A stretch of DNA of 64,000 nt from Streptomyces huiliensis (GTDB lineage Bacteria > Actinomycetota > Actinomycetes > Streptomycetales > Streptomycetaceae). Positions 42,970 through 51,489 of this stretch are shown here, piece by piece (positions within the stretch are counted from its first letter, which is position 1; every line of letters starts with the position of its first letter). The stretch lies in assembly GCF_020037025.1 (NCBI RefSeq), contig NZ_JAIQLH010000057.1, positions 1 through 64,000 of the forward strand. The letters run 5' to 3'. The notes under the pieces are model-generated. The model made no database searches and had not been told where the DNA came from. It saw only the letters and a list, made by a program, of their open reading frames with translations. Both the position numbers and the translations under genes were made by a program.

Positions 42970-43149
42970 TCAGTCGCCGAGCACCCGCCGCACGTGCGCG
43001 GCCAGCGCCGCGCGCAGCCGCTCCGGATCCTGGCCGCGCTCGCCGACGAGGTGCTCGACGAGGTCGGCGCGGACGGCGGCGAGGAGCGCGTAGGCGGTGA
43101 AGGACGCGTCGTCGTCGGATCCGCCGGGCAGCCGCCCCCGCCCCCCGAC
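42970..43149 (-). pseudogene. Possible C-terminal fragment of a truncated regulator
   Basis: A minus-strand frame encodes ASFTAYALLAAVRADLVEHL and then VGERGQDPERLRAALAAHVR before a stop at 42970-42972. The sequence is clearly helical and codon-biased, like the last helices of a TetR-type regulator. It has no start codon, and an in-frame TGA lies about 20 codons upstream, so it looks like a remnant. Confidence is low. Confidence 0.3.
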
Positions 43150-43247
43150 GGGACCGTGCGGTCAGGGGGCGCCCCGCGGCCGGCCCCGGTCCGGCGCGCG
43201 CCCGGGTCCCGTCGGCGGATCCACCGACGCCCCGCGCGCGGCGCGGC

Positions 43248-44168
43248 TCAGCGGCGCTGCGCCCGCTCGTAGACGGCCTTCGCGACCGCACCGAAGCGGG
43301 GGCCGGACATCGTCCGGCTGCCGTCCGGGGAGTCGCCGTGGCTGTTGACCGACACCAGCGTCCCCAGGCCGGACTTGGCGTCGAAACCGGCCAGCCAGGG
43401 GCCGCCGCTCGACCCGCCCGCCATGTCGCAGGGCATGACCAGCTCGTCGTCGGGCCCCGCCTTCGTCGTCCCCGCGCAGGTCAGCAGCTCCTCGCCGCGC
43501 TGCGGGCGGGACGCCGGGTAGCCGAAGGACGTCACCTTCACGCCCGGCTTCCGGTCGAACGCGATCGACTGGCCGCCGACCGCGTCCGTCAGTTTCTTCC
43601 CCTTGACCGGGTCGACGGTCAGCGCGGCAACGTCGCCGACGGCGTCCTTGGCCCAGGAGGCGGGCGTCACGGTCCCGGAGACCGGGAAGACGCCGTACGG
43701 GCGCTTCCCCTTGTCGTAACCCGGCACGAACACGAGGTCCGTGTACGTGTTGACGGGCGAGGCCGGGCGGCGGACGCAGTGTGCGGCCGCCATCACCACG
43801 GAACGGTTGCCGCTGCGAACGGCGGTGGCGGTGCACCAGGTGTCCTCACCACTGGCGTTGACGAAGAACAGCCGGCCGACGGTCTTCATCCGCACGCCCT
43901 TCCAGGGCTTCGCCAGCGGGCCGGTCTTCCCCAGGTCCACGGCCTGGCCGGTCTTCCGTATCCGCTCCGGCGTCCAGTAGGCGAGCGCCTCCTTGCGCTC
44001 CTTCGCCGTGTACGTGACCTCGGCGACGGCCGGCGCGGCGGCGGTCCGGCCGGCAGGGGCCGGGCCGGCGGCGGAGGCCGCCGAGGCGGCGGGAGCGGCG
44101 CCGAACGTCGCGGCGGCGGCCAGGACGGCGGCTGCGAGCCTGCGGTGGGCGGGGCGGGGAGCGCGCAT
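43248..44168 (-). CDS. Secreted trypsin-like serine protease
   Basis: A 306-residue exported protease. The signal peptide is MRAPRPAHRRLAAAVLAAAA with Ala-rich cleavage near SAASA. After a pro-region come the triad segments VVMAAAHCVRRP (His, about 128), DAVGDVAALTVDP (Asp, about 180) and DMAGGSSGGPWLAGFD (Ser, about 253), as in V8/trypsin-like S1 enzymes. Cysteines flank the His and precede the Ser loop. GGAGAC precedes ATG 44168. Probably nutritional or developmental; the cleavage preference cannot be read from sequence. Confidence 0.92.
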   Translation of the reverse strand: MRAPRPAHRRLAAAVLAAAATFGAAPAASAASAAGPAPAGRTAAAPAVAEVTYTAKERKEALAYWTPERIRKTGQAVDLGKTGPLAKPWKGVRMKTVGRLFFVNASGEDTWCTATAVRSGNRSVVMAAAHCVRRPASPVNTYTDLVFVPGYDKGKRPYGVFPVSGTVTPASWAKDAVGDVAALTVDPVKGKKLTDAVGGQSIAFDRKPGVKVTSFGYPASRPQRGEELLTCAGTTKAGPDDELVMPCDMAGGSSGGPWLAGFDAKSGLGTLVSVNSHGDSPDGSRTMSGPRFGAVAKAVYERAQRR

Positions 44169-44555
44169 GGGGGGTGGTGTCTCCTGACGGGGCGTTAGGG
44201 ACGGCTGTGTCGGGCGGGGAGACGAGCGGGGGAGCGATGCGGTTCCCGGGGCGGCGCCCCTGCGCGCGGGCCCGCCGGGCCGGGCTCTTCCGGGCGGACC
44301 CCTCCGCACCGGAGTGCTTCCGCGCCGGGCCCTTCCCGCGACGCCCACGCCGGGCGGCGACCCGCGTCCGGATCTCCCTGCCGGCGGGCCGGCCCATGCC
44401 CGTCGGACCGGCCCATGCCCGTCGGGCCAGCCCATGCCCGTCGGGCCAGCCCATGCCCGTCGGGCGTCGAAGGCCATCAGGACCCGTCAGGACCCGTCAA
44501 AATCCGTCAGGCACCCGCCCGGGGCCCACCCCCGCCCCACCGCGCCTCCTCCCCC
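44169..44555. other. Intergenic region with minisatellites upstream of protease
   Basis: 387 bases without a supported gene. It contains the protease promoter, a 19-bp minisatellite (listed separately) and, at about 44477-44510, three degenerate copies of GACCCGTCA. Confidence 0.5.
44393..44466. repeat. 19-bp minisatellite, about four copies
   Basis: CCCATGCCCGTCGGGCCAG is repeated 3.9 times; copy 1 has two changes and copies 2-4 are identical where complete. The unit length is not a multiple of three, so no frame is preserved, consistent with non-coding DNA. Confidence 0.9.
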
Positions 44556-45236
44556 TCAGCCTATGCGCGGCAACGGATCCCGCAGCTCGGCGAAGAGGGC
44601 CAGGAACACCTCGTAGTCCGGCACGTCCCCCATCTCCCGGGTGCACTTCCTGGTCCAGCCGCCGGCCAGTTCCACCGTCACCCAGCCCTCCTTCACCCGC
44701 GCCGGCCCGACGCGCTCCCACGGAACCGGCTTCTTCCCCTTCCAGATCAGGCCGCCGGGGGCGAGGCCGAAGTCCCCGAAGAAGACCTCGTGCCCCTGCC
44801 GGAGCCGTTCCCGGTCGGCCGGCAGCCGCCGGGCGGCGACGTGCTTGCGGAGCGCCTCGCCCAGCCCGTAGTACCGGTGCCCGTGGTCACCCTCGCGCTT
44901 GTAGTAGGCGTCGAGCTTCAGCGAAGCGCCCTTCGCGCAGGCGACCGTGAAGGTGAAGTACATGGCGTCGTGCTGGCCGTTGTACGTGCGGTGGGTGACC
45001 CTCGCGGCCACCTCCGTCATGTCGTCGAGATGGAACGCCAGCGCCGGCTTCCCGTGGTTGTGGCGGACGACGCCCCGCGCGAACTCATAGACCCGGTTGG
45101 GTCTTTTGTGCGACACGCCGTTCGTCAGCGCGTACACCTCGAGCAGCTCGCCCAGGTCTCGGCGTTCGGCGGCCTCCCGGGCCTCCGGCGTGAAGACGCG
45201 CCAGTCGCCTTCCCTCGGCAGCAGTATTTCCGGCAT
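44556..45236 (-). CDS. Conserved hypothetical protein (DUF6585-like)
   Basis: A 226-residue soluble protein. It opens with PEILLPREGDWRVFTPEARE, has a central basic region (YALTNGVSHKRPNRVYEFAR) and ends with a PH-like strand pattern (GGLIWKGKKPVPWERVGPAR, VKEGWVTVELAGGWTRKCTR). The overall look fits DUF6585, a family of unknown role. ATG 45236 follows GGGGGTG and is preferred to the start at 45323, which would add a poorly coded stretch. No signal peptide or membrane helix. Confidence 0.75.
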   Translation of the reverse strand: MPEILLPREGDWRVFTPEAREAAERRDLGELLEVYALTNGVSHKRPNRVYEFARGVVRHNHGKPALAFHLDDMTEVAARVTHRTYNGQHDAMYFTFTVACAKGASLKLDAYYKREGDHGHRYYGLGEALRKHVAARRLPADRERLRQGHEVFFGDFGLAPGGLIWKGKKPVPWERVGPARVKEGWVTVELAGGWTRKCTREMGDVPDYEVFLALFAELRDPLPRIG

Positions 45237-45400
45237 GCGGCACCCCCGTGCGTCCGATCGGATACCGGGCAGCGTAGCGCCGGAGGGGCGCACCCGTCCC
45301 GCCGTGCTCCGGATTCGCACCACCCGGGCGGGCGGGCCCAGAGAGCGCGCCCCGCCACGCCACCGCGTGCGGCCTCACCCGCGGCAAGGCCGCCTCGTCG

Positions 45401-45468
45401 TACCGCCGTTGAACGACGTACCACCGTTGAACGACGTACCGCCGTTGAACGACGTCCCGCCGTCGAGC
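45401..45468. repeat. 18-bp minisatellite after the sacsin-like gene
   Basis: TACCGCCGTTGAACGACG is repeated three times (45401-45454; the second copy has one change), plus a diverged partial copy, just downstream of the sacsin-like stop. A length of 18 keeps reading frames open. Confidence 0.9.
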
Positions 45469-45475
45469 GCGGGCC

Positions 45476-48400
45476 TCAGTCGAACCACCGGTCCCGCGCC
45501 AGCTCGGCCGTCCGCGACGGGTCCTCCAGTAGCGCCGCGGCCTCGAAGCGGCGGGACCAGTGGCCGGCGGCCCAGGCGAGGCCGGCGGCCACGCCCTCCA
45601 GGGTGGTGGCGTGCAGGACGCCGTCCGGGCCGTACCGCCAGTCCAACTCCACGCCGTCGACGACCAGTTCCTCGTGCTCGACGTACGTCGTCGGCGCGGT
45701 CGGCAGCAGGACGCGGACGCCGTCGGGGACTTCGCGCGTCTCCCCGGCGCTCGCCTCCACCACCGCGGGCACCGCCTCGCTCAGCCGTCGCACCTGCAAC
45801 AGCTCGGCCAGGTCCGCGGCGCGGTCCGGGCGGACGGGGAGCAGCGGCAGTCCGGCGGCGAGCGGGAGGAGGTCGGGGGCGTCGGCGACGAGCGCGTCCG
45901 CCGCGTCGACGACGCGCACCTCGCCGTCGACGACGGCCCGCAGTTCGTCGGGGAGGGTCACGTCCTCCGGGTCGAGCGCGGCCAGCAGGCCGTAGAGGGC
46001 GTGCAGGCGGTCGGCGCGCACCGGACGCTCGGGGTCGGCGAGGCGGGCCAGCAGCTCGGCGGCGCCGCCCGGTTCGTCGAGCAGGGCCGCGGCGGTGGTG
46101 CGGACGCCGAGGGCGCGCAGCACCTGCTCGTCGGCGAAGCCGGACGCGTCCGCCTCCTCGTACAGCCCCTCCAGCAGCGGGTCGCCGCCGGCCGCGCGCA
46201 GCCCGGCGGGGCGGCGGCCGTCCAGGACCGGGTGGCCGCGCAGCCACCAGGCGGTGTACGGGCGGACGCTCTCCGTCGTGCCGTCCGGCAGCAGGACGCG
46301 CACGGGCGCGGTGAGCGCGTCCCGCAGCGGCGGCCTGGCCAGCATGGCGAGGGCCCGCGGCCAGGCGTCGTCGTCGACGAGGTCGAGGTCGCGGACGGCG
46401 GTGAGCTCCGTGGCCACGGGCGGCACGGGCGTCTCGGGGAGCCCGTCGAGGACGTCCTCGCACCACACGTCGACGGCGTCGAGCAGCCCGGCGTCGTCGG
46501 GCTCGGGGAAGTCGCCGTCGCGCGGCTCCAGTTCGTCCGGGTCGAGGACGACGTCGGTCGCCCGGACGAGGGCGAAGTCGGCGAGGACGCCGACGGCGGT
46601 GAGCGGCTGGGCGCCCCAGCGCTCGGCGAGGTCGGCGTCGCAGGCGGCGAGTTCGCCGGGGCGGATGACACTCTCGAACGGGCTGCCCGGGAGGACGAGT
46701 TCGCCGGCGGGGGCGAGTTCGCCGTCCTCGTCGGGGAGGGCGAGCGCGGCGAGCCACGGCTCGTCGCCGGGGGCGAGGTTGGCGTCGCGGACGAGCGCGA
46801 GGACGGTGTCGGCCAGCTCGTCGGGGTCGAGGGCGTCCTCGTCCCAGACCTCCGCCGCGTCGAGCGAGCGCGCCACCGCGGCCCGCACCTGCGGGGTGGT
46901 GAGCACCGCGCGCGGCGAGGACGGCGTGGCGCCGAGCTTCTCCAGCAGCGGGTGGGCCGCCGCCGGGTGGGCGATCTTCAGGCCGAGGCGGGACAGCCGT
47001 TCCGCGCCGGACGCCGCCTCGGCGTCGGCGGGCGGCAGCAGCACCTGGCGGGGGCCGACCGTGGTGCGGTTGCCGTCGGCGAGGGGGACGGGGAGGCCGC
47101 TCAGCCGGTCGGGGTCGACCCCGGCGAGGCTGTCGTACAGCCGCCACCACCACTCCGCCGTCCGCTCGACGCCCGCGAGCCGGTCGATCGTCTCCCCCAG
47201 CGACACCCGCGCCACACCGAGCGCGCGCAGCTCGTGGCGGCGCTCCAGCCCCGCCGGCAGCAGGCTGCGGAACAGCTCGCCGAGCACGGCGACGGTCCCC
47301 GCGCCCGCGCCCTCCACGACCTCGGCCTCGTCGGGGCGCAGCGCGTACGCCTCCTCGTCCTCGGGCGCGTTCGGCACGGCGGCGGACGCGCTCGGCAGGA
47401 ACGCCACCCTCGGCAGCCGCTCCAGCACCAGGCTGCGCAGCTCCGCGTCGAGCGGGCTCTGCGCCAGCGGCGACGGGACGAGGTCGAGGATGCCGGCCGA
47501 CACCGGCCGCCAGTCGCGCAGCAGCGCCGTGTACGCCTCGGCGGCGCGGCCCACGAGGAAGTCGGTGAGCGGGCCGGGCGCGGCGTGCCGGCGCGTCGGG
47601 TCCATCGGGAACGTGGCGATCAGCAGGGCGGGCAGGCCCAGCGGCTCGTCCGTCGGGGTCGGCGCGTGCAGCACCGGCGCGGTACGGGGGCGGACCGGCG
47701 CGCCGTCCGCGCCCACCGGGACGGCCCAGGTCAGCGCCCAGTTCGGGCGCAGCCGTTCCTCGATCGGGCGGTCGGCGAGCAGCGCCGGGTCCACCCGCCC
47801 GCCGGCCCGCTCGACGCGCCAGCGGGTGGTCTCCCCCGCGCTGTCCTCGACGATGACGTGCCCGGCCTCCTGACGTGTCGTCAGCGTCCGGGGGGCCGCG
47901 CCGGGCAGCTCGACGACCACCTCCCGCAGCCCGGGGAGGGCGAGCAGCAGCGCGTCGTCCACGCCGGCGAGCAGCCGCTCGGCGAGGTCCTGGGCGGCGC
48001 CGTCGCGCAGCGGCAGCACGACCACGGTGTCGTAGCCCTCGGGGGCCGCGCCCTCGGCCGGCAGCGGCAGCCGGAGCAGCGGGACGTGGCCCTCGCGGCG
48101 GCGCAGCTCGTCGCCGAGCGCGGGCGCGCCGGCCGCGGCCTGCTCCGCGAGCCCACGCGCCTCGGCCAGCGACCAGCGGACACCGCCCGAACGGCTGAGG
48201 ACGGCGGGCTCGTCGCTGACGGCCAGGACGGCCGCGAAGCCGACGCCGAAGCGGCCCGCCGCGTCCGTCTCCTCCCGCTTGGCCGACGCCCGCAGCGTCG
48301 ACAGCGACTCCACGCCCACCGGGTCCAGGGCCGCCCCGGTGTTCGCCGCCGCGAGCACGGCCGGACCGTCGCCCTCGGCCGGGTGCAGCGTCAGCCGCAG

Positions 48401-48604
48401 CCGGCCGGACACCCCCGCCCGCGCGGCCGCGTCGGACGCGTTCTGCGCCAGCTCGACGACGAGACGGTCCCGGTAGCCGCCGAGCGCCAGGTCCTCCTCG
48501 GCGTTGGCGTCCTCCCTGAACCGGGCCGCCGACGCGGTCCAGGCGTCCAGCACCCCCCGGCGGAGGCGGCCGGTACCGAACGGGTCCGTCGCTGTGCCGC
48601 TCAC
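45476..48604 (-). CDS. Large sacsin-like GHKL ATPase
   Basis: A 1042-residue protein. The N-terminal GHKL (Hsp90-type) ATP-binding domain has the N-box VVELAQNASDAAARAG (residues 49-64) and the G-box GRFGVGFAAVLAVSDEP near 115, as in the sacsin N-terminal repeat. The remaining 800 residues are acidic, Leu/Ala/Asp-rich, and show weak internal repetition but no further named domain. Sacsin-like ATPases act as chaperones in animals; bacterial versions are unstudied or sit near defence genes. GTG 48604 is preceded by GAGGAGACGAG. No obvious partner; the gene is monocistronic. Confidence 0.85.
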   Translation of the reverse strand: MSGTATDPFGTGRLRRGVLDAWTASAARFREDANAEEDLALGGYRDRLVVELAQNASDAAARAGVSGRLRLTLHPAEGDGPAVLAAANTGAALDPVGVESLSTLRASAKREETDAAGRFGVGFAAVLAVSDEPAVLSRSGGVRWSLAEARGLAEQAAAGAPALGDELRRREGHVPLLRLPLPAEGAAPEGYDTVVVLPLRDGAAQDLAERLLAGVDDALLLALPGLREVVVELPGAAPRTLTTRQEAGHVIVEDSAGETTRWRVERAGGRVDPALLADRPIEERLRPNWALTWAVPVGADGAPVRPRTAPVLHAPTPTDEPLGLPALLIATFPMDPTRRHAAPGPLTDFLVGRAAEAYTALLRDWRPVSAGILDLVPSPLAQSPLDAELRSLVLERLPRVAFLPSASAAVPNAPEDEEAYALRPDEAEVVEGAGAGTVAVLGELFRSLLPAGLERRHELRALGVARVSLGETIDRLAGVERTAEWWWRLYDSLAGVDPDRLSGLPVPLADGNRTTVGPRQVLLPPADAEAASGAERLSRLGLKIAHPAAAHPLLEKLGATPSSPRAVLTTPQVRAAVARSLDAAEVWDEDALDPDELADTVLALVRDANLAPGDEPWLAALALPDEDGELAPAGELVLPGSPFESVIRPGELAACDADLAERWGAQPLTAVGVLADFALVRATDVVLDPDELEPRDGDFPEPDDAGLLDAVDVWCEDVLDGLPETPVPPVATELTAVRDLDLVDDDAWPRALAMLARPPLRDALTAPVRVLLPDGTTESVRPYTAWWLRGHPVLDGRRPAGLRAAGGDPLLEGLYEEADASGFADEQVLRALGVRTTAAALLDEPGGAAELLARLADPERPVRADRLHALYGLLAALDPEDVTLPDELRAVVDGEVRVVDAADALVADAPDLLPLAAGLPLLPVRPDRAADLAELLQVRRLSEAVPAVVEASAGETREVPDGVRVLLPTAPTTYVEHEELVVDGVELDWRYGPDGVLHATTLEGVAAGLAWAAGHWSRRFEAAALLEDPSRTAELARDRWFD

Positions 48605-48857
48605 GTCGTCTCGTCTCCTCTGCGTACACCTTTGCCCACAGGGTGAGCCTTGCAAGGGTGAACGTACCGTGCGGGTGTTCGCGGGGTGGCGGGATGGGGC
48701 GGCCGGGGGCGACCGGACGGGGCCCCCTCGGCCCGCACCCGCACGGATCGCCCGGAAACGCGCACGGCGCGGTCGAGGCCGCCTCCGGCAGGCCGATCTA
48801 TGGTCAGGTCCCTCAAGTGCGCCGGAAGAGGCGCACACTGACGCGCGAGGAGTTGAC

Positions 48858-49199
48858 GTGGGGTACAGGTCGCACGGATGGAAGCGCACGCTCGCTTCGA
48901 TGGCCGTCGGGTTCAGCGTGCTGGCGGGCGGCATGGTGCTCGCGCCGAGCGCGCACGCCGCCGCCGCGCGGTGCACGGGCGCGATGGCCGCCCCCGATTC
49001 CTGGGCCGACCGCTGCACGGTGACCAGCGGCCGGTCCGGCGCGTGGACCAAGTGCGCCGACGGCACGGAGATCTTCGGTCCGCTGCAGCGCAAAGGACGG
49101 TACATATTCGCCGGTGAATGCGGCCGCCACGGGCGGTACGTGAGCCACGGGACCTACGACGAGCACCGGAAGATCCACCGGCACCGGCGCGGACACTGA
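48858..49199 (+). CDS. Small secreted cysteine-containing protein
   Basis: A 113-residue exported protein. A basic start (GYRSHGWKRT), hydrophobic core (LASMAVGFSVLAGGMVLA) and cleavage after PSAHA give a mature protein of about 80 residues. It has four cysteines (ARCTG, DRCTVTSG, TKCADG, GECGRHG) likely in two disulfides, and a His/Arg-rich end (EHRKIHRHRRGH) that could bind metal or a negative surface. GTG 48858 follows GAGGAG. Function unknown. Confidence 0.75.
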   Translation: MGYRSHGWKRTLASMAVGFSVLAGGMVLAPSAHAAAARCTGAMAAPDSWADRCTVTSGRSGAWTKCADGTEIFGPLQRKGRYIFAGECGRHGRYVSHGTYDEHRKIHRHRRGH

Positions 49200-49309
49200 C
49201 GGCCGCCGGCCCGCGTCCGAAGTGACCGGCCCGCACCCGGAAGGGTGACGGCCGGGCGGAACGCGGCCCGGCTGCCCGCCGGCCTCTTCCGAAAGCCGGA
49301 CACCGCGAC

Positions 49310-49326
49310 TCTACCGGCGGTAGAAT
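49310..49326 (+). promoter_or_regulatory. Palindromic operator overlapping the -10 of a toxin-antitoxin operon
   Basis: TCTACC-GGC-GGTAGA (49310-49324) is a perfect 6-3-6 inverted repeat. Its right arm overlaps the -10 TAGAAT (49321-49326), which starts 12 bp before the leaderless ATG 49333. Binding of the ribbon-helix-helix antitoxin here would shut the promoter, the classic autoregulation. Confidence 0.8.
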
Positions 49327-49332
49327 CGCGGT

Positions 49333-49587
49333 ATGGGCAACCCAACGAGCATCAAGACCACCGAAGAGGTCCGCGACCGGTTGCGGGTCCTGGCGGCCGA
49401 GCGCGGAACCACCATCACCGAGCTGCTGGCGGAACTCGCGGCGCGCGAGCTCACGGAGGCGGAGCGGGAGCAGCGCGCCGTGGAGGCCGCTCACGAGCTC
49501 GGCGTCGAGTACACCGACACGGTGCGCCGAGCCGGCCGGGACGCCTGGGCCGCCATCCGTGCCCACCAGGGGACGGCCGCCGCGTGA
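49333..49587 (+). CDS. Ribbon-helix-helix (Arc/VapB-like) antitoxin
   Basis: An 84-residue antitoxin: TSIKTTEEVRDRLRVLAAER and GTTITELLAELAARELTEAE form the DNA-binding ribbon-helix-helix, followed by an acidic/basic helix (LGVEYTDTVRRAGRDAWAAI) for the toxin. It is leaderless behind TAGAAT and an operator palindrome. It overlaps the downstream toxin gene by four bases (GTGA). Unrelated in sequence to the antitoxin at 37395 beyond the fold. Confidence 0.88.
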   Translation: MGNPTSIKTTEEVRDRLRVLAAERGTTITELLAELAARELTEAEREQRAVEAAHELGVEYTDTVRRAGRDAWAAIRAHQGTAAA

Positions 49588-49958
49588 ACCTCACCGCCGT
49601 ACTGGACCACACGGCCCTGGCCGCCCTGTACCGGGCCGACCCGTTCTTCACCGGCCTGTACATCGAGACGTCCCGCGGCACCGGCCGCATCCTCGTCCCG
49701 TCGCTGGCCGTCGTCGCCGCCGAGCGACGGGTCGCGGGCGCCGGCAAGCACGCCGCTTCCCTGCGCTTCACGGAGTCCGTCCCGTTCACGGAGGCTCACT
49801 CCGTGGACGCCCTGCGCTGGCCAGGCGCGGACTGGCCGGTGGCTCACACCGCCGCCATCGCCTGGCAGGCCGTCACGGCGGGAGAGCCCGTCACCGTCCT
49901 GTCCCTGCAGCCCGACCTGTACGCGGAGACCGGGATCACCCCGCTGAACCCCCACTGA
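49584..49958 (+). CDS. PIN-like toxin
   Basis: A 124-residue protein translated from GTG 49584, overlapping the antitoxin stop. NLTAVLDHTALAALYRADPF resembles the first PIN strand with D8, and SLAVVAAERRV carries E47. The third acidic position seems to be H88 (WPVAHTAAIAWQA) and the last is D111 (LSLQPDLYAET). The metal site is thus altered compared with VapC, as in several PIN-like toxin families; activity is uncertain. Operon layout and operator support a toxin-antitoxin role. Confidence 0.75.
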   Translation: MNLTAVLDHTALAALYRADPFFTGLYIETSRGTGRILVPSLAVVAAERRVAGAGKHAASLRFTESVPFTEAHSVDALRWPGADWPVAHTAAIAWQAVTAGEPVTVLSLQPDLYAETGITPLNPH

Positions 49959-50117
49959 CCCGCAGGCTGCCGCGCGCGCCTCGCAACCTCCGCCGGGCCG
50001 CCGGGCCCTGGCCGGCGGCACGTCCGGCAGGACGGACGCCCCGGACACCCCGGACGGGTGACCGGCCGGGCGGTCCTCGGTTCCCGCCGTCCGCGTCCCC
50101 GCCCCGCCCGAGCGGGG

Positions 50118-51026
50118 CTAAGCGTGGCCGAGGTCCTCGTCGCCCGCCGTCGCGTCGTCCATGGGCAGCAGGTCGACGACGGTCTCGTCGATGACGGGGG
50201 CCGCCGGGCGCGGCGGCTTGGGCATGACGGCCGCTTCGGAGTGGCCGCCGCAGCCGTAGGAGAGGGAGACGACGTGGCCGTCGGCGGCGCCGAACTCGTT
50301 GCCGCAGACGCCGAAGGCCTGGCCGAGGGAGCCGCCGATGGGGACGAGGAAGCCGCAGCTCACGCAGGAGGCGGGGGCGGCCTGGGCCATCGGGGTCTTG
50401 GCGCCGTGGGACTCGTCCCAGCGGTCGGCGGCGATGTGCAGGCCGTAGCGGGACAGCACGCGGGCGCGGCGCATGCCGAGCTCTTCGGCGAGCGAGGTGA
50501 GGGAGCCGCGCGCGGGGGCGCTCGGCTGGGCGGCGGGCGAGCCGGCCGCCACCTCGGCGTCCTCCGCGTCGGCGAGGTCGGTCAGCTCGTGGGAGAGGAC
50601 CTCCGGGGAGCGGACGGAGTTCGGCGGCGGCTCCTCGGCGCCCGTCCAGCCGGGCTCCAGCCGCAGGTCGTCGGCCTCGGTGGGGAGCAGGTCGCCGGGG
50701 CCGAGGTCGCCGGGGCGCAGCCGCTCGCTCCAGGGCACCCATTCGGGGGCCATGAGGGCGTCGGGGCCGGGCAGCAGGACCGTCTCGTCGAGCGTGACGT
50801 TCTTGGCGCGGGAGGCGCGGGCGACGGTGACGGCCCAGCGCCAGCCGCGGTAGCCGGGGTCGAGGCAGCGGAAGTAGTGCGTGACGACGCGGTCCCCGTC
50901 GGCGGAGACCTCGACGTGGTCACCGACCTGCCCGGGGTGCGCGGCCTCCTCGGCCGCCGTACGGGCCAGTTCGACCGCCTCGGCGCACAGGCGGTCCGGG
51001 GTACGGCTTCGCATCGCAGCACTCAC
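50118..51026 (-). CDS. DUF3027 protein
   Basis: A 302-residue actinobacterial protein of the DUF3027 family. The N-terminal half has HYFRCLDPGYRGWRWAVTVA and LLPGPDALMAPEWVPWSERL; the C-terminal half has SRYGLHIAADRWDESHGAKT and a four-cysteine site (SCVSCGFLVP, FGVCGNEF, YGCGGHSE) likely to bind zinc. The function is unknown, although it is widely conserved. The start is either GTG 51026 or ATG 51014; AGAATCGATTCT (51028-51039) is a palindrome directly upstream overlapping the likely -10 GATTCT. Confidence 0.9.
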   Translation of the reverse strand: MSAAMRSRTPDRLCAEAVELARTAAEEAAHPGQVGDHVEVSADGDRVVTHYFRCLDPGYRGWRWAVTVARASRAKNVTLDETVLLPGPDALMAPEWVPWSERLRPGDLGPGDLLPTEADDLRLEPGWTGAEEPPPNSVRSPEVLSHELTDLADAEDAEVAAGSPAAQPSAPARGSLTSLAEELGMRRARVLSRYGLHIAADRWDESHGAKTPMAQAAPASCVSCGFLVPIGGSLGQAFGVCGNEFGAADGHVVSLSYGCGGHSEAAVMPKPPRPAAPVIDETVVDLLPMDDATAGDEDLGHA

Positions 51027-51489
51027 AAGAATCGATTCTCTCTTCCACGCCGTCTCACGAGTGCGCCAGCCGAGCGGCCGGGTCGGCGGACGGAGCGGAC
51101 CGGAGGACCGCGTCGACGTCCGCGCCCGAACGGCCTCGGGCGCACCTGGTCATGTCCATTCTGCGGGATCGAGACTCGGCGCGCGGCCAAGAACGACCGC
51201 TGGTGGCGCGTGGGGCACGCTACCCCGGGTGACCACCCGGGCGGTACCCGGGTTTCGGTGAGCTCCCCGGGTCGCTCCGGTACGCCCCCGGGAGCGCGGT
51301 GCGCGGTCGCCCCCGGGAGCGCGGTGCGCGGTCGCCCCCGGGAGCGCGGTGCGCGGTCGCCCCCGGGAGCGCGGTGCGCGGTCGCCGCCGGGAGCGTGGT
51401 GCGCGGTCGCCGCCGGGCCGGGCGCGCGCGTCCGCCGAAAGCGACCGTGCCGGGAGTGCCGTACTCCGCTCCTGGTGGGGCAAGATGAC
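51027..51489. other. Intergenic region with minisatellite between DUF3027 and MFS genes
   Basis: 463 bases with no supported gene. Left: the AGAATCGATTCT palindrome and the DUF3027 promoter. Right of centre: the 25-bp minisatellite listed separately. Confidence 0.5.
51283..51417. repeat. 25-bp minisatellite, 5.4 copies
   Basis: CGCCCCCGGGAGCGCGGTGC(GCGGT) is repeated five times plus a partial copy; units 1-4 are identical and unit 5 has two changes. It lies upstream of the MFS gene. There are no spacers, so it is not CRISPR. Confidence 0.92.

Noticed and set aside
42970..43149. Complete TetR gene
   Set aside because: Only about 45 plausible C-terminal residues are present, with an in-frame stop upstream; kept as a low-confidence fragment only.
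44169..44555. N-terminal extension of the protease to the ATG near 44477
   Set aside because: The extension is made of minisatellite-derived Trp/Gly/Arg repeats, whereas the start at 44168 has a ribosome site and begins a clear signal peptide.
51283..51417. Possible CRISPR array
   Set aside because: The 25-bp units follow each other directly with no spacers, and no cas genes are present; it is a minisatellite.
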